Origin: Paenibacillus sp. FSL H7-0326
GTDB taxonomy: Bacteria; Bacillota; Bacilli; Paenibacillales; Paenibacillaceae
DNA length: 64,000 bases
Direction: 5' to 3'
NCBI RefSeq assembly: GCF_001955535.1
Contig: NZ_MPVN01000001.1
Coordinates: 310,001 to 374,000 of the forward strand
The translations under genes and the position numbers were made by a program. The notes beneath the pieces are model-generated. The model made no database searches, was not told the origin of the DNA, and was given only the letters and a program-made list of their open reading frames with translations. The first letter of the stretch is position 1. Each line of letters opens with the position of its first letter. Of this stretch, positions 9,188 to 17,391 are shown piece after piece.

Positions 9188-11011
9188 ATGAAAAAAAGTC
9201 TACTGCCTCTCTTGCTTGCACTCGTTATGGTTGTAGCAGGATGCTCTGTCAATACGAAATCGGATGTTGCGGAGCAAAATGAACCTACAGCTAACGAACA
9301 AACGCCCGAAGCCGGTGCAGTTCAAATCGAGCTGCTTGCTACCAGTGCCAATGAATCCGATGTCAATATTATTCGCGATCAGCTCGTGAAGAACGGATTT
9401 GACGTCAAGCTGAATCTGCAGCCAGACTACGGCAGCTTCAAAGCTCAGCAGGATGCAGGCAATTATGATGTAGCCCTCTCCAGCTGGACTACGGTCACAG
9501 GGAATCCGGATTATGCTGTCCGCTCTTTGTTCAAGAGCGGCGGAGATTACAGCATCATGGCAGATCCCGAAGTCGACAAATTAATTGATGAAGCAAGTAC
9601 ACAAGCACCTGATGAATATCAGGCGACGTACAAAGCTCTTGAAGATTATCTGGTCTTCGACAAAGCTTATATCGCACCGCTCTACATCTCTCTGAAGAGC
9701 CAAGGTATTAACCAAGACGTTCTGAATGCAGATACCGTCCGACTGTCCAAGTCCCGTTCTCAGGTATGGGAATCCATTGACTTCAATGATACCAGCAAGC
9801 GTGACACAGACCCGCTGCTCCTTACACAATCCATCTCCACTCTGACTTCACTGGATCCAATTAAGGGGAATGACGGTTCAATCAACGCATTGAATACCAA
9901 TATGTATGTTCGTCTTGTCAATCTGACAGACGATGACCAAATTACTTCAGAAGGCTCATTGTCCTTAAACAATGTCATTGCTGAAGGAAATTCAGAATAC
10001 TATTTTGTACTGCGTGACGATATCCATTTTGCCAAAATTACGGATAAGCAAGCTGCAGATTCGGGAGAGCGCGTCGGAGCAGAGGATGTTGTATTCTCTC
10101 TGAATCGTGCTAAGGATCCTAACTCCGTTCCGGATCACCGCACCTACTCTCTGCATGAGCACATTCAAGATGTTGAGATCGTGACCGATCTGGCTGCACT
10201 TGACGCTGTACAGCAAGCAGGCAGCGGAGACAGCGTGAAGCAAGCACTTGAGACTGGCCTTGACGGACAAATTACAGAGCTTGTCGCTGACAAAACACAA
10301 GCAGATAACAAAGCAGGCAAGTATCAAGTTGTGAAGCTGACGACTACAGAGCCTTTCCCTCAGGTTCTTAACTATCTGGCTCACCAATCCGCAGGAATCG
10401 TGTCCGAGAAGCAAGTGAAGAGCATCAACACTTATGATGTAGCAAGCTTCGACGTTAACAAGGATATTCCTTATGGTGATCAAAACACAGTAACCGAAGG
10501 CGACAAGTACAACAATACACTATATGCGAGTGGTCCTTACATTCTGTCCTACAAGAATGACTACGAAGCTGTATTCTACAAAAACCCGGGCTATATGACC
10601 GGAACTGAGCATGAGCCTAAGATTTCAACGGTGATCGTGAAGTTCATTAAAGACGCTGACAGTGCTCTCTCTGCTCTTCGCAGTGGTGAGATCCATATGT
10701 ATTACGGTGTTCCAGAAACGAAATATGATCTGGTAGAACAAGACAGCAAGCTCAAGCTTCAAACGATGGAAAGCAACGGAGTAAGCTACCTCTTGTTCAA
10801 TACAAAGGGACGAGATGTAGCAGAGAGTGAAGATTTGAGAAAAGCCGTACTTTATTCCATTAATCAAGATGAGATTCTTACCTTCTATAATGGAAACAAA
10901 ATCAAAGCGTCTTCAACGGTAAGTCCGCTTGTGAAGACTGGAAATGAGCTAGTAGCTGATTCGGCTAAGGTTAAAGAATTCCTTGCCAGCTATCAGGCGA
11001 GTAAACAGTAA
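9188..11011 (+). CDS. Family-5 solute-binding lipoprotein with permuted lobe order
   Basis: A 607-residue exported lipoprotein with signal peptide and lipobox VVAGC (Cys19). The parts belong to the oligopeptide/dipeptide-binding SBP_bac_5 family, but their order is shifted. Residues about 46-185 resemble the segment normally near the C-terminus (RDQLVKNGFDVKLNLQPDYG, GNYDVALSSW, ADPEVDKLIDEA, YIAPLYIS). Residues about 205-600 then give the normal N-terminal start (LTSLDPIKG, FVLRDDIHF, VGAEDVVFSLNRAKD), continue through ASGPYILSYKNDYEAVFYKN, and stop at LRKAVLYSINQDEI plus a short tail, where the C-terminal lobe would usually begin. AAGGAGGAA precedes the ATG. It is the third gene of the permease operon and is followed by a terminator. 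The permutation is read from motif order only. Confidence 0.88.
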   Translation: MKKSLLPLLLALVMVVAGCSVNTKSDVAEQNEPTANEQTPEAGAVQIELLATSANESDVNIIRDQLVKNGFDVKLNLQPDYGSFKAQQDAGNYDVALSSWTTVTGNPDYAVRSLFKSGGDYSIMADPEVDKLIDEASTQAPDEYQATYKALEDYLVFDKAYIAPLYISLKSQGINQDVLNADTVRLSKSRSQVWESIDFNDTSKRDTDPLLLTQSISTLTSLDPIKGNDGSINALNTNMYVRLVNLTDDDQITSEGSLSLNNVIAEGNSEYYFVLRDDIHFAKITDKQAADSGERVGAEDVVFSLNRAKDPNSVPDHRTYSLHEHIQDVEIVTDLAALDAVQQAGSGDSVKQALETGLDGQITELVADKTQADNKAGKYQVVKLTTTEPFPQVLNYLAHQSAGIVSEKQVKSINTYDVASFDVNKDIPYGDQNTVTEGDKYNNTLYASGPYILSYKNDYEAVFYKNPGYMTGTEHEPKISTVIVKFIKDADSALSALRSGEIHMYYGVPETKYDLVEQDSKLKLQTMESNGVSYLLFNTKGRDVAESEDLRKAVLYSINQDEILTFYNGNKIKASSTVSPLVKTGNELVADSAKVKEFLASYQASKQ

Positions 11012-11037
11012 GCTCTGTCCAGTATAGCCCTTCAGTA

Positions 11038-11081
11038 CAAAGAGGATAGTCTCCCTAGAACCGGGAGCGCTATCCTCTTTG
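11038..11081 (+). terminator. Terminator of the peptide ABC operon
   Basis: Arms CAAAGAGGATAG and CTATCCTCTTTG enclose a second CTCCC/GGGAG pairing. A T-rich stretch follows. It lies 26 nt after the binding-protein stop codon. Confidence 0.75.
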
Positions 11082-11264
11082 TTATATTAGGATTTTGTCT
11101 CTATTTTCCAGTATTCGCTTAGTCTGAATTTCACCTCTTCTAACGCATAGGATCCCTTCCATGACCGTATACATAGAGATACACTCCACACACATCACAA
11201 TATGGATACTGCCCCCATATTCACATACTTCTTGAAATTCATGTTAATAAGACAATATTGTAAT

Positions 11265-11288
11265 AATCCTAGTCTTAAGACTAGGATT
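11265..11288. promoter_or_regulatory. Perfect 24-bp palindrome, probable operator
   Basis: Two 12-nt arms, AATCCTAGTCTT and its exact reverse complement, abut with no spacer. It lies about 105 bp before the next gene start in an otherwise featureless 380-bp gap. With no loop it suits a dimeric DNA-binding protein better than an RNA hairpin. The regulator is unknown. Confidence 0.55.
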
Positions 11289-11392
11289 CATATAGACTAT
11301 AGTCAAGATGCAAAACAATACCCCAGTACGTTTATAACTGCTTGCTAACAAGCTAGAATGGGTTTATCGATTTGTTGGAGGGGAAAAGTTAC

Positions 11393-11974
11393 ATGTCAGC
11401 GAATAGTTACATTTATATCGTTCTGACTTCTTCAGGTACGTATTTTTCTAAAATGATTAAATATTATACGAAAGCACCGCTGAACCACGCGTCGATTGCT
11501 TTTGATGCTGAACTGAACGAAGTTTACAGCTTCGGCCGCAAGAACGCAGCGAATCCTTTTAATGCCGGACTGGTCCGCGAGGATTATCGCTCTCCCTTCT
11601 TTCACTCGTCCGAGTGCGCAGTATTCAGACTGAAGGTTACAGCTGAGCAATATGAAACTATGCATGATCTGGTGAAGGAAATGATGAACAAGCAGCATAC
11701 CTACAAGTACCATCTATTGGGGTTAATCGGTGTTATGCTGCAGATTGAGCTGCATAGGGAAAATGCGTATTTTTGCTCTCAATTCGTATCCTATGTGCTC
11801 AGCCAGGCCGGGGTCTCTCCTGTTCGGAAGCCGCCTCACTTTGTTAAACCATCGGATTTTGAAGATGCGGATATGCTGCAAGAGCTGTTCCGGGGAAGGC
11901 TCGCTGCCTATACGAAGCAGCCCGAATCTCTTAATACAGGCGGTATGGAGATCATCAAGGCCCGTATAATATAA
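11393..11974 (+). CDS. Papain-like / NlpC-P60-type hypothetical protein
   Basis: A 193-residue soluble protein with no signal peptide. An early His in LNHASIAFD and a later Cys in NAYFCSQFVSYVLSQAG are arranged like the permuted NlpC/P60 (YiiX/YebB-like) papain-fold hydrolases, in which Cys and His form the active site. The substrate is unknown; family members act on amide or ester bonds of peptides or lipids. A longer frame opens with TTG at 11372, but TTGGAGGGG at 11376-11384 sits 8 nt before the ATG at 11393, which I take as the start. The DedA and P450 genes follow on the same strand with short gaps and no terminator between, so they may be co-transcribed. Confidence 0.65.
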   Translation: MSANSYIYIVLTSSGTYFSKMIKYYTKAPLNHASIAFDAELNEVYSFGRKNAANPFNAGLVREDYRSPFFHSSECAVFRLKVTAEQYETMHDLVKEMMNKQHTYKYHLLGLIGVMLQIELHRENAYFCSQFVSYVLSQAGVSPVRKPPHFVKPSDFEDADMLQELFRGRLAAYTKQPESLNTGGMEIIKARII

Positions 11975-12025
11975 TGCGGGTTTAACTGATTTACATTTTG
12001 GATTAAGATAGGATGTTTATATCAA

Positions 12026-12655
12026 ATGGGCTATGAAATTTTATTAGACCTCATAGGAAGTATTGGATACTTTGCCTTATTCCTCGTATTATGCCTTGGC
12101 CTGATCGGTCTTCCGATTCCCAACGAAGTCGTCGTCATGACAGCAGGTATGCTCGGAGCATCCGGAGTTCTGATTGAGGTGCCTGCTTTTTTGGCAACAG
12201 CTCTGGGCATCTGTTCGGCCATGACTGTGGGGTATGTCGTTGGACGGTACTTAACACAAACTAGTATCTTTAAAAGTTTAAGGAGAACGGAGAAGACAGA
12301 GCGTTTCTTCGCGCTTTCGGAACGATGGGTTGCCAAATATGGCGGCTTCGCCATCAGCCTGAGTCTCTGTCTGCCTATATTGAGACATGTTACGATGTAT
12401 GTGGTGGGCATGAACTCCATGTCTTACCGCCGGTTTGCGGCCTTTGCCTATCCATCTGCCTTTCTATGGACTCTAGTTTATTATCTGATAGGCAGAACGC
12501 TCGGTGATCATATTCTTGAGATCGGTGCGCTCATTAACCAGTACGGTATGCTGATACTGATTGCACTAGTTGCTCTGCTCGTCCTTTATGTGCTGTATCT
12601 GTACTTCCGCAGCAAGCAAAATCCCGAGAATAAGGAAAAGTCGATGAAGATTTAA
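12026..12655 (+). CDS. DedA-family membrane protein
   Basis: A 209-residue polytopic membrane protein of the DedA (SNARE-associated) family. It keeps the family's GLPIPNEVVVMTAGMLG motif in the first re-entrant segment and a KYGGFAISLSLCLPILRHVT motif with the conserved Arg in the second half. DedA proteins are phospholipid or undecaprenyl-phosphate translocases. This one is more divergent than the second DedA protein at 21.2 kb. The upstream ribosome-binding site is weak. It lies 50 bp after the papain-like gene and 50 bp before the P450 gene. Which lipid it moves cannot be decided here. Confidence 0.85.
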   Translation: MGYEILLDLIGSIGYFALFLVLCLGLIGLPIPNEVVVMTAGMLGASGVLIEVPAFLATALGICSAMTVGYVVGRYLTQTSIFKSLRRTEKTERFFALSERWVAKYGGFAISLSLCLPILRHVTMYVVGMNSMSYRRFAAFAYPSAFLWTLVYYLIGRTLGDHILEIGALINQYGMLILIALVALLVLYVLYLYFRSKQNPENKEKSMKI

Positions 12656-12704
12656 ATGGGTAAGGCTTGTAATCCCAATCCTACGAAAATGGAGGCTCTT
12701 AACC

Positions 12705-13949
12705 ATGCATCATCTTGAATCGCAGCTTACAGTACAGGAAATAGCTCATTTCTTCAGCGGTTTCCAGCCGGAATTACACAGCAATCCATATCCATTCTAT
12801 CAGCGCTTACGAAGCGAGCATCCGGTTATCTATCTGGAGGATCGGTGGATGTGGATCGTTTCCAAATATGAGCATGTGCAGTCCATACTTAAGAGTCCTC
12901 TCATGATACGTGAAAGAGAGCGTCTCCTGACAGAACAGGAACGGGAACAATTACCTCCTGCCCGCTATCAGAATATCCAGTCCCTTGTGAAGGACTGGAT
13001 GCTGTTTCGTGATCCGCCTGAGCATACCCGGCTTCGCAGTCATGTTGCCTATGCATTCACGCCAAAGACGCTCGAGCAGAGCAGGCCGAAGATATATTCT
13101 ATTGCGGAATCCTTGGCAGATCAATTGGAGATGAACCCGGATTCCAACTTTATGCAGACCTTTGCCTTCCCGCTCCCTGTCGTCGTTATTGCGGATATGC
13201 TGGGTGTGCCGGATGAAGACCAGGAGTTTTTCAAAAAATGGTCGAACACGCTTGCCAAACTGCTTGATCTGTCCTTGATGGATGATCAATTCTTTGAAGA
13301 AGCAGATCGCTGTTCAGCAGAAATCAGAGACTATTTCAAGCAATTCGTACAAGAACGGAGAAAATCCCCTCAGGATGACATCATCAGCCAATTAATTCAT
13401 GTGCAGCAGGAAGAGCACAAGCTTAGTGACGAAGAACTTATTAACAATTGTATCCTGCTACTGGTTGCCGGACATGAGACGACGGTGAACCTGATCGGCA
13501 ATGGTATGAAGACGCTGCTGGAGCATCCTGAATCCTATGAAATGCTCGCTGCCAATCCGGAGCTCACTGCATCTGCCGTTGAAGAGATGCTAAGATATGA
13601 GTCTCCTGTGCAATTCACCAATCGGGTGGCTTCTGTCGATGTGGAATATGGAGGTAAGCTGATTCCGCAAAAGGCAGAGATTATCGTTAATCTGGGAGCT
13701 GCCAACCGGGATCCAGATTATTTTCATGACCCAGATGTATTTGATATTACACGCAGCAAGAACCGGCATTTGTCCTTTGCAAGTGGTGCTCATTTCTGCC
13801 TTGGTGCTCCGCTTGCGAGAATGGAAGCCGCTATTGCTTTCGAAGTGCTTACTCGCCGTTTTCCTCATATGACAATGGGTGGAAGATCTCCTGTGTGGCG
13901 GGATAATGTGCTGCTCAGAGGACTAGAATCCTTGTATGTGAAGGTATAG
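12705..13949 (+). CDS. Cytochrome P450 (class I bacterial type)
   Basis: A 414-residue soluble haem monooxygenase. The I-helix oxygen-activation motif VAGHETT, the K-helix ExxR in EEMLRYESPVQ, and the haem-ligand loop FASGAHFCLGAPLARME are all intact. The length and style fit soluble Bacillus P450s such as CYP107/CYP109 (YjiB-like), which need separate ferredoxin or flavodoxin partners; none is encoded beside it. TGGAGG precedes the ATG. It is the last gene of the 11.4-13.9 kb group and a strong terminator follows. The substrate is unknown. It is unrelated in architecture to the CYP102-type fusion at 54-57 kb. Confidence 0.93.
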   Translation: MHHLESQLTVQEIAHFFSGFQPELHSNPYPFYQRLRSEHPVIYLEDRWMWIVSKYEHVQSILKSPLMIRERERLLTEQEREQLPPARYQNIQSLVKDWMLFRDPPEHTRLRSHVAYAFTPKTLEQSRPKIYSIAESLADQLEMNPDSNFMQTFAFPLPVVVIADMLGVPDEDQEFFKKWSNTLAKLLDLSLMDDQFFEEADRCSAEIRDYFKQFVQERRKSPQDDIISQLIHVQQEEHKLSDEELINNCILLLVAGHETTVNLIGNGMKTLLEHPESYEMLAANPELTASAVEEMLRYESPVQFTNRVASVDVEYGGKLIPQKAEIIVNLGAANRDPDYFHDPDVFDITRSKNRHLSFASGAHFCLGAPLARMEAAIAFEVLTRRFPHMTMGGRSPVWRDNVLLRGLESLYVKV

Positions 13950-13983
13950 AAATTACTGCGTTATCCTTATCGCAACACAGCAG

Positions 13984-14040
13984 AAGAGCCGGTTTGCTGA
14001 GTCATTAGATGATGACCCAGCAAACCGGCTCTTTATTTTT
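13984..14040. terminator. Strong intrinsic terminator after the P450 gene
   Basis: Arms AAGAGCCGGTTTGCTG and CAGCAAACCGGCTCTT pair perfectly, with an inner GTCAT/ATGAC pairing, and are followed by TTATTTTT on the plus strand. Confidence 0.9.
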
Positions 14041-14082
14041 CCCTAATTTATAGCATACTGTAATCCTTGCCTGCGTTCAGTT

Positions 14083-14715
14083 CTAATATTCTCCATTGCT
14101 CGTCTGTTCTAGCATCGCATACATAATATACACGGTATCATTGAATGCAATTTCTGCTTGCAGTGCTGTCTCGTCTTTAGGACTAAAAGTGTTTATCCTG
14201 TTCTTGGTGTTCATGCGCAGGACACCTAATATTTGAGGTTCACCCAACTGTAGCTCAACGCGCTCCTCATCAGTGAAGCCAGCGTCCCAAGCCACTGAAA
14301 AAGGAGCGTCTTCATTCATTTGGATGGAGGGTAATTCCGTAAGACTGGTACTTCCACTTCCGGCGTACAGCTTGCCGTATTTATGCTGCTGACCCTTATC
14401 CAAGATCAGGAATCCCCATTTGGTTCCTGATAACATATCAGGGTCAAACTCAGAAGCAAGCCCCAATATTTTGTCCTGCAGCTTCCCATTCAGGTAAACG
14501 TCAGTCCACATGCTAATTCTATGCGCCTGATCCTGCAGTTCATTTGGAATCGTAAGATCATAGAATCGAGCTGTTCCCAATCTCAGGTCTTCGAATGTTT
14601 GGGAATAAGCCGCTGAATCAGAATACTCAAGCGTAACTGCACTCGAATCCTTAGCACACCCTCCTATCAACAACATACTGCTCATCAGTAATGCAATCCA
14701 TTGATTACGTTTCAC
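14083..14715 (-). CDS. Lipoprotein of unknown function
   Basis: A 210-residue predicted lipoprotein with a short basic N-terminus, a hydrophobic core and lipobox LIGGC (Cys20). The mature part is hydrophilic, mixed alpha/beta, and matches no family I recognise. It begins with GTG, with GAGGTGAG about 8 nt upstream. It lies 29 nt downstream of the 162-residue gene, so the two are probably co-transcribed, possibly with the CobW gene further upstream. If so, it could belong to the zinc response, but nothing in the protein itself (no His-rich or Cys-rich stretch) shows metal binding. Confidence 0.7.
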   Translation of the reverse strand: MKRNQWIALLMSSMLLIGGCAKDSSAVTLEYSDSAAYSQTFEDLRLGTARFYDLTIPNELQDQAHRISMWTDVYLNGKLQDKILGLASEFDPDMLSGTKWGFLILDKGQQHKYGKLYAGSGSTSLTELPSIQMNEDAPFSVAWDAGFTDEERVELQLGEPQILGVLRMNTKNRINTFSPKDETALQAEIAFNDTVYIMYAMLEQTSNGEY

Positions 14716-14744
14716 GTCTTAAACTCACCTCATTGCTATAAACA

Positions 14745-15233
14745 TTATTTATAGTAAGAAGTTTGTTTAAAATTTCGCGCAACAGCGGCAAGCAGGTAAC
14801 AAAACGATCGATTATGTCCTATATAAAAAGAAGAAACATCATACCTGCCTCTGCCTGGTTCATACGTAACCAGAAGCCGATTTCCCATCCGTTCCATGGC
14901 ATACTGCACAAAATATTCGGTAACCGGACCATCAAGCATGGTAACATAAGCATATAAGGAGTGATCATCCGCCTCATCCAATATACTGACTCCTGCACAC
15001 GAAAATTCAGTTGGAATGGAAGCTTCCTGCAGTGCCATTAAAGCCGGGTATATTGCAGCATCTACGTACACTCCATTAAAATCACACAGCGCTTTGCCTG
15101 CGGTTATCGGTTTGGGACGCTCGATCCAGGCAGCCAGCTCTCTTCTCCTTCTCGTCCACAGGTTGGAGGATTGCTGACTGATGAGCAGCTCTTTCTCTGC
15201 TTCCAGCATAATGAAGCCACCACACTTCTTCAT
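14745..15233 (-). CDS. Hypothetical 162-residue protein
   Basis: I do not recognise this protein. It is soluble, with no signal or membrane segment. Notable parts are a basic Trp-containing N-terminus (LWTRRRRELAAWIERP), a central FNGVYVDAAIYPALMALQ helix, and a segment SIPTEFSCAGVSI with an isolated Cys. Two starts are possible: the ATG at 15233 without a clear ribosome-binding site, or an internal ATG giving MLEAEKEL. It sits between the CobW-type GTPase gene (98 nt upstream) and the lipoprotein gene (29 nt downstream) on the same strand. Confidence 0.6.
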   Translation of the reverse strand: MKKCGGFIMLEAEKELLISQQSSNLWTRRRRELAAWIERPKPITAGKALCDFNGVYVDAAIYPALMALQEASIPTEFSCAGVSILDEADDHSLYAYVTMLDGPVTEYFVQYAMERMGNRLLVTYEPGRGRYDVSSFYIGHNRSFCYLLAAVARNFKQTSYYK

Positions 15234-15331
15234 TTATATTTATTATTACTATATAGCAGCTCTTGGTTTAAATCCAACGATCGTAAGAGATCGTTCACTA
15301 GCTAACATTCCTAAATTTAATTTATTGCTTT

Positions 15332-16525
15332 TTAAGCTTGTGTCTGCACCCATGGTAAAGGATTTGACAGCTGAGACCAGTCCATCGTCATCTCCGCATC
15401 GGTGAGCAGACATTCGTCCAATTCAGCCTCAAGCATCGACTGATCCATCTCAATTCCAATCATTACGATCTCATTCATTCGATCACCGAATTCGTCATCC
15501 CATTTGCTTCGAAGCTCCGGTTCCTCAGCTAAGAGCTCGTCACGCTCCTGCTCCGGTAATGCAGCCACCCAGTATCCTGCTGGGCCAAATTGAATTGAAG
15601 GTCCCGCTTGGCTGATACTTGCCGCCATATCCTCCTGTGCTGCAATCCAGGCAAGTCCTTTAGCCCGAACAACCTCCTCCGGCCAGGTTCCCATAAATTC
15701 AGCCAGGCGCTCGGGGTGAAAGGGCCTTCTACGTCTGTAAACAAAAGAACTTATGCCGTATTCGTCTGTTTCTGGTGTATGTGTCTCCTTCTGCAGCTCT
15801 TTAATCCAGCCGGGCGACAGACTTGCCTTCTCAAAATCAAACCTACCTGTATTTAAAATTTCCTTCGGATCGATCTGTCCCTGAATAGTCCGAATAAAAT
15901 GCGCCTCTGGCTGCAGCTTGCGCAGAATACTCTCCATTCGAATGAGCTCTTCCTCGTGGACAAGATCACACTTGTTCAAAACAAGTACATTGCACATTTC
16001 AATCTGGTCGATGAGCAGATCTACGACATCTCGTGTGTCTTCTTCTCCAGTTCCCTGATTGCGGTCAAGCAGACTCTCTCCGGAAGAGAAGTCATGCCAG
16101 AAACGGTTGGCATCAACTACGGTGACCATACAATCCAGTCGAGCATAAGACGTTAAATCAATGCCTGAAGCCTCGTCATCATAATAGAAGGTCTGCGCAA
16201 CTGGCATGGGTTCCGAGATCCCCGTTGACTCGATTAATATATAATCAAATCGCTTCTCTTCCGACAACCTTTTGATCTCATGCATCAGATCCTCACGTAA
16301 TGTACAGCATATACAGCCATTAGATAATTCTACCAGCTGCTCTTCTGTTCGAGATAGATTCGCACTTCCTTTGACCAATGCTGCATCAATGTTAATCTCA
16401 CTCATATCATTGACGATGACTGCAACCTTCAAGCCCTCACGATTGTTCAGAACATAATTAAGCATGGTTGTTTTCCCTGACCCTAAATATCCACTAAGTA
16501 CGGTAACTGGTATTTGTTCTTTCAA
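15332..16525 (-). CDS. CobW/COG0523 GTPase, probable zinc metallochaperone (ZagA/YciC type)
   Basis: A 397-residue G3E-family GTPase. The P-loop is SGYLGSGKTT (about 11-20), the metal-binding CxCC motif is C71-I-C73-C74, guanine recognition is NKCD (about 205), and a CobW C-terminal domain covers about 265-375. Proteins of this class that sit behind Zur boxes deliver zinc to essential enzymes during zinc starvation (YciC/ZagA of Bacillus subtilis). A near-consensus Zur operator lies just upstream, which supports that role over cobalamin or nitrile-hydratase chaperones. It is divergent from the response regulator gene. Confidence 0.88.
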   Translation of the reverse strand: MKEQIPVTVLSGYLGSGKTTMLNYVLNNREGLKVAVIVNDMSEINIDAALVKGSANLSRTEEQLVELSNGCICCTLREDLMHEIKRLSEEKRFDYILIESTGISEPMPVAQTFYYDDEASGIDLTSYARLDCMVTVVDANRFWHDFSSGESLLDRNQGTGEEDTRDVVDLLIDQIEMCNVLVLNKCDLVHEEELIRMESILRKLQPEAHFIRTIQGQIDPKEILNTGRFDFEKASLSPGWIKELQKETHTPETDEYGISSFVYRRRRPFHPERLAEFMGTWPEEVVRAKGLAWIAAQEDMAASISQAGPSIQFGPAGYWVAALPEQERDELLAEEPELRSKWDDEFGDRMNEIVMIGIEMDQSMLEAELDECLLTDAEMTMDWSQLSNPLPWVQTQA

Positions 16526-16549
16526 AGGTAGATCCCCCTGTACTTTTCT

Positions 16550-16570
16550 TATTAGTAATTATTACGATTA
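16550..16570. promoter_or_regulatory. Zur box (zinc-uptake repressor operator)
   Basis: The sequence TAGTAATTATTACGA (16553-16567) matches the Bacillus Zur core TCGTAATNATTACGA at all but one position. It lies 25-45 bp upstream of the CobW-type gene start, where a repressor would block its promoter. The match is from memory of the published consensus. Confidence 0.75.
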
Positions 16571-16683
16571 ACAAAAGCGAATATACCTCTCTTTCTCTCA
16601 CTTGTCAACTCTAATTACGGCTTCTTTTTATCAAATCGATAAATTTGGTACAATCAATACATATTCCAAGAAGGAGAATCCAA

Positions 16684-17391
16684 ATGTTTAAAATAATGAT
16701 CGTTGAGGATGACCGATCTCTGGTATCACTGCTTGTTGAACACTTACATAAATTCGGATTCGAAACCCACGCGGTGCAGCATTTTGATTTCGTACTTAGG
16801 GAATTCAAAGACTACCAGCCCCATCTGGTACTGCTGGATGTCAATCTTCCCAGCTATGACGGCTACTACTGGTGCAGACAAATCCGCGGTATCTCAACCT
16901 GTCCGATCGTGTTCATCTCCGCAAGGGACAGCAAGATGGATCAAGTGATGGCACTCGAGAATGGAGCCGATGATTATCTTACCAAGCCCTTTGATTATGA
17001 TATCGTCATTGCGAAGCTGAACAGTCATCTGAGAAGAGCCTTCGGTTCGTACGCTGCTCCTTCGAGTGACCGGACGGTTACACTTGCTGGTCTTACTCTT
17101 GATATGGAACGGCTTGCCTTATTTTATATGGATCAGAAGCTTGAAATCAGTCATACCGAAGCTAAAATGCTGGATGAATTCATGAATAAACCAGGGCAGG
17201 TTGTCAGCCGCGACCGACTATTGGAGAAGATCTGGGATGAGCATTCCTATGTAGATGACAACACACTGAATGTATACATAACACGTGTTCGCAAGAAGCT
17301 TGCCGGACTTGGACTGCCGGGTGTCCTTGAGACGATTCGCGGTATAGGCTATCGTCTTCACCCCGAGCTTCAGGTGGAGTCCAAGACATGA
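16684..17391 (+). CDS. BceR-like OmpR-family response regulator
   Basis: A 235-residue two-component response regulator. The receiver domain (1-115) has the acidic pair ED at 8-9, phospho-acceptor Asp52 in LLDVNLP, and Lys in TKPFD. A winged-helix OmpR/PhoB DNA-binding domain fills about 135-230 (NTLNVYITRVRKKL, IRGIGYRL). With the kinase, ABC ATPase and permease that follow, it is of the BceR type, which senses cell-wall-active peptides. The start is the ATG with AAGGAG 7 nt upstream; the frame is open 13 codons further, without support. Its stop overlaps the kinase start (ATGA). Confidence 0.92.
   Translation: MFKIMIVEDDRSLVSLLVEHLHKFGFETHAVQHFDFVLREFKDYQPHLVLLDVNLPSYDGYYWCRQIRGISTCPIVFISARDSKMDQVMALENGADDYLTKPFDYDIVIAKLNSHLRRAFGSYAAPSSDRTVTLAGLTLDMERLALFYMDQKLEISHTEAKMLDEFMNKPGQVVSRDRLLEKIWDEHSYVDDNTLNVYITRVRKKLAGLGLPGVLETIRGIGYRLHPELQVESKT

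Noticed and set aside
15242..15258. A Zur-like half-site (TAGTAATAATAA on the minus strand) before the 162-residue gene
   Set aside because: Only one half matches the consensus; an AT-rich region gives such matches easily.
15276..15295. AACGATC-N6-GATCGTT inverted repeat between the CobW-type gene and the 162-residue gene
   Set aside because: Short arms with no T run; it could be an operator or a weak hairpin, and nothing else supports either.
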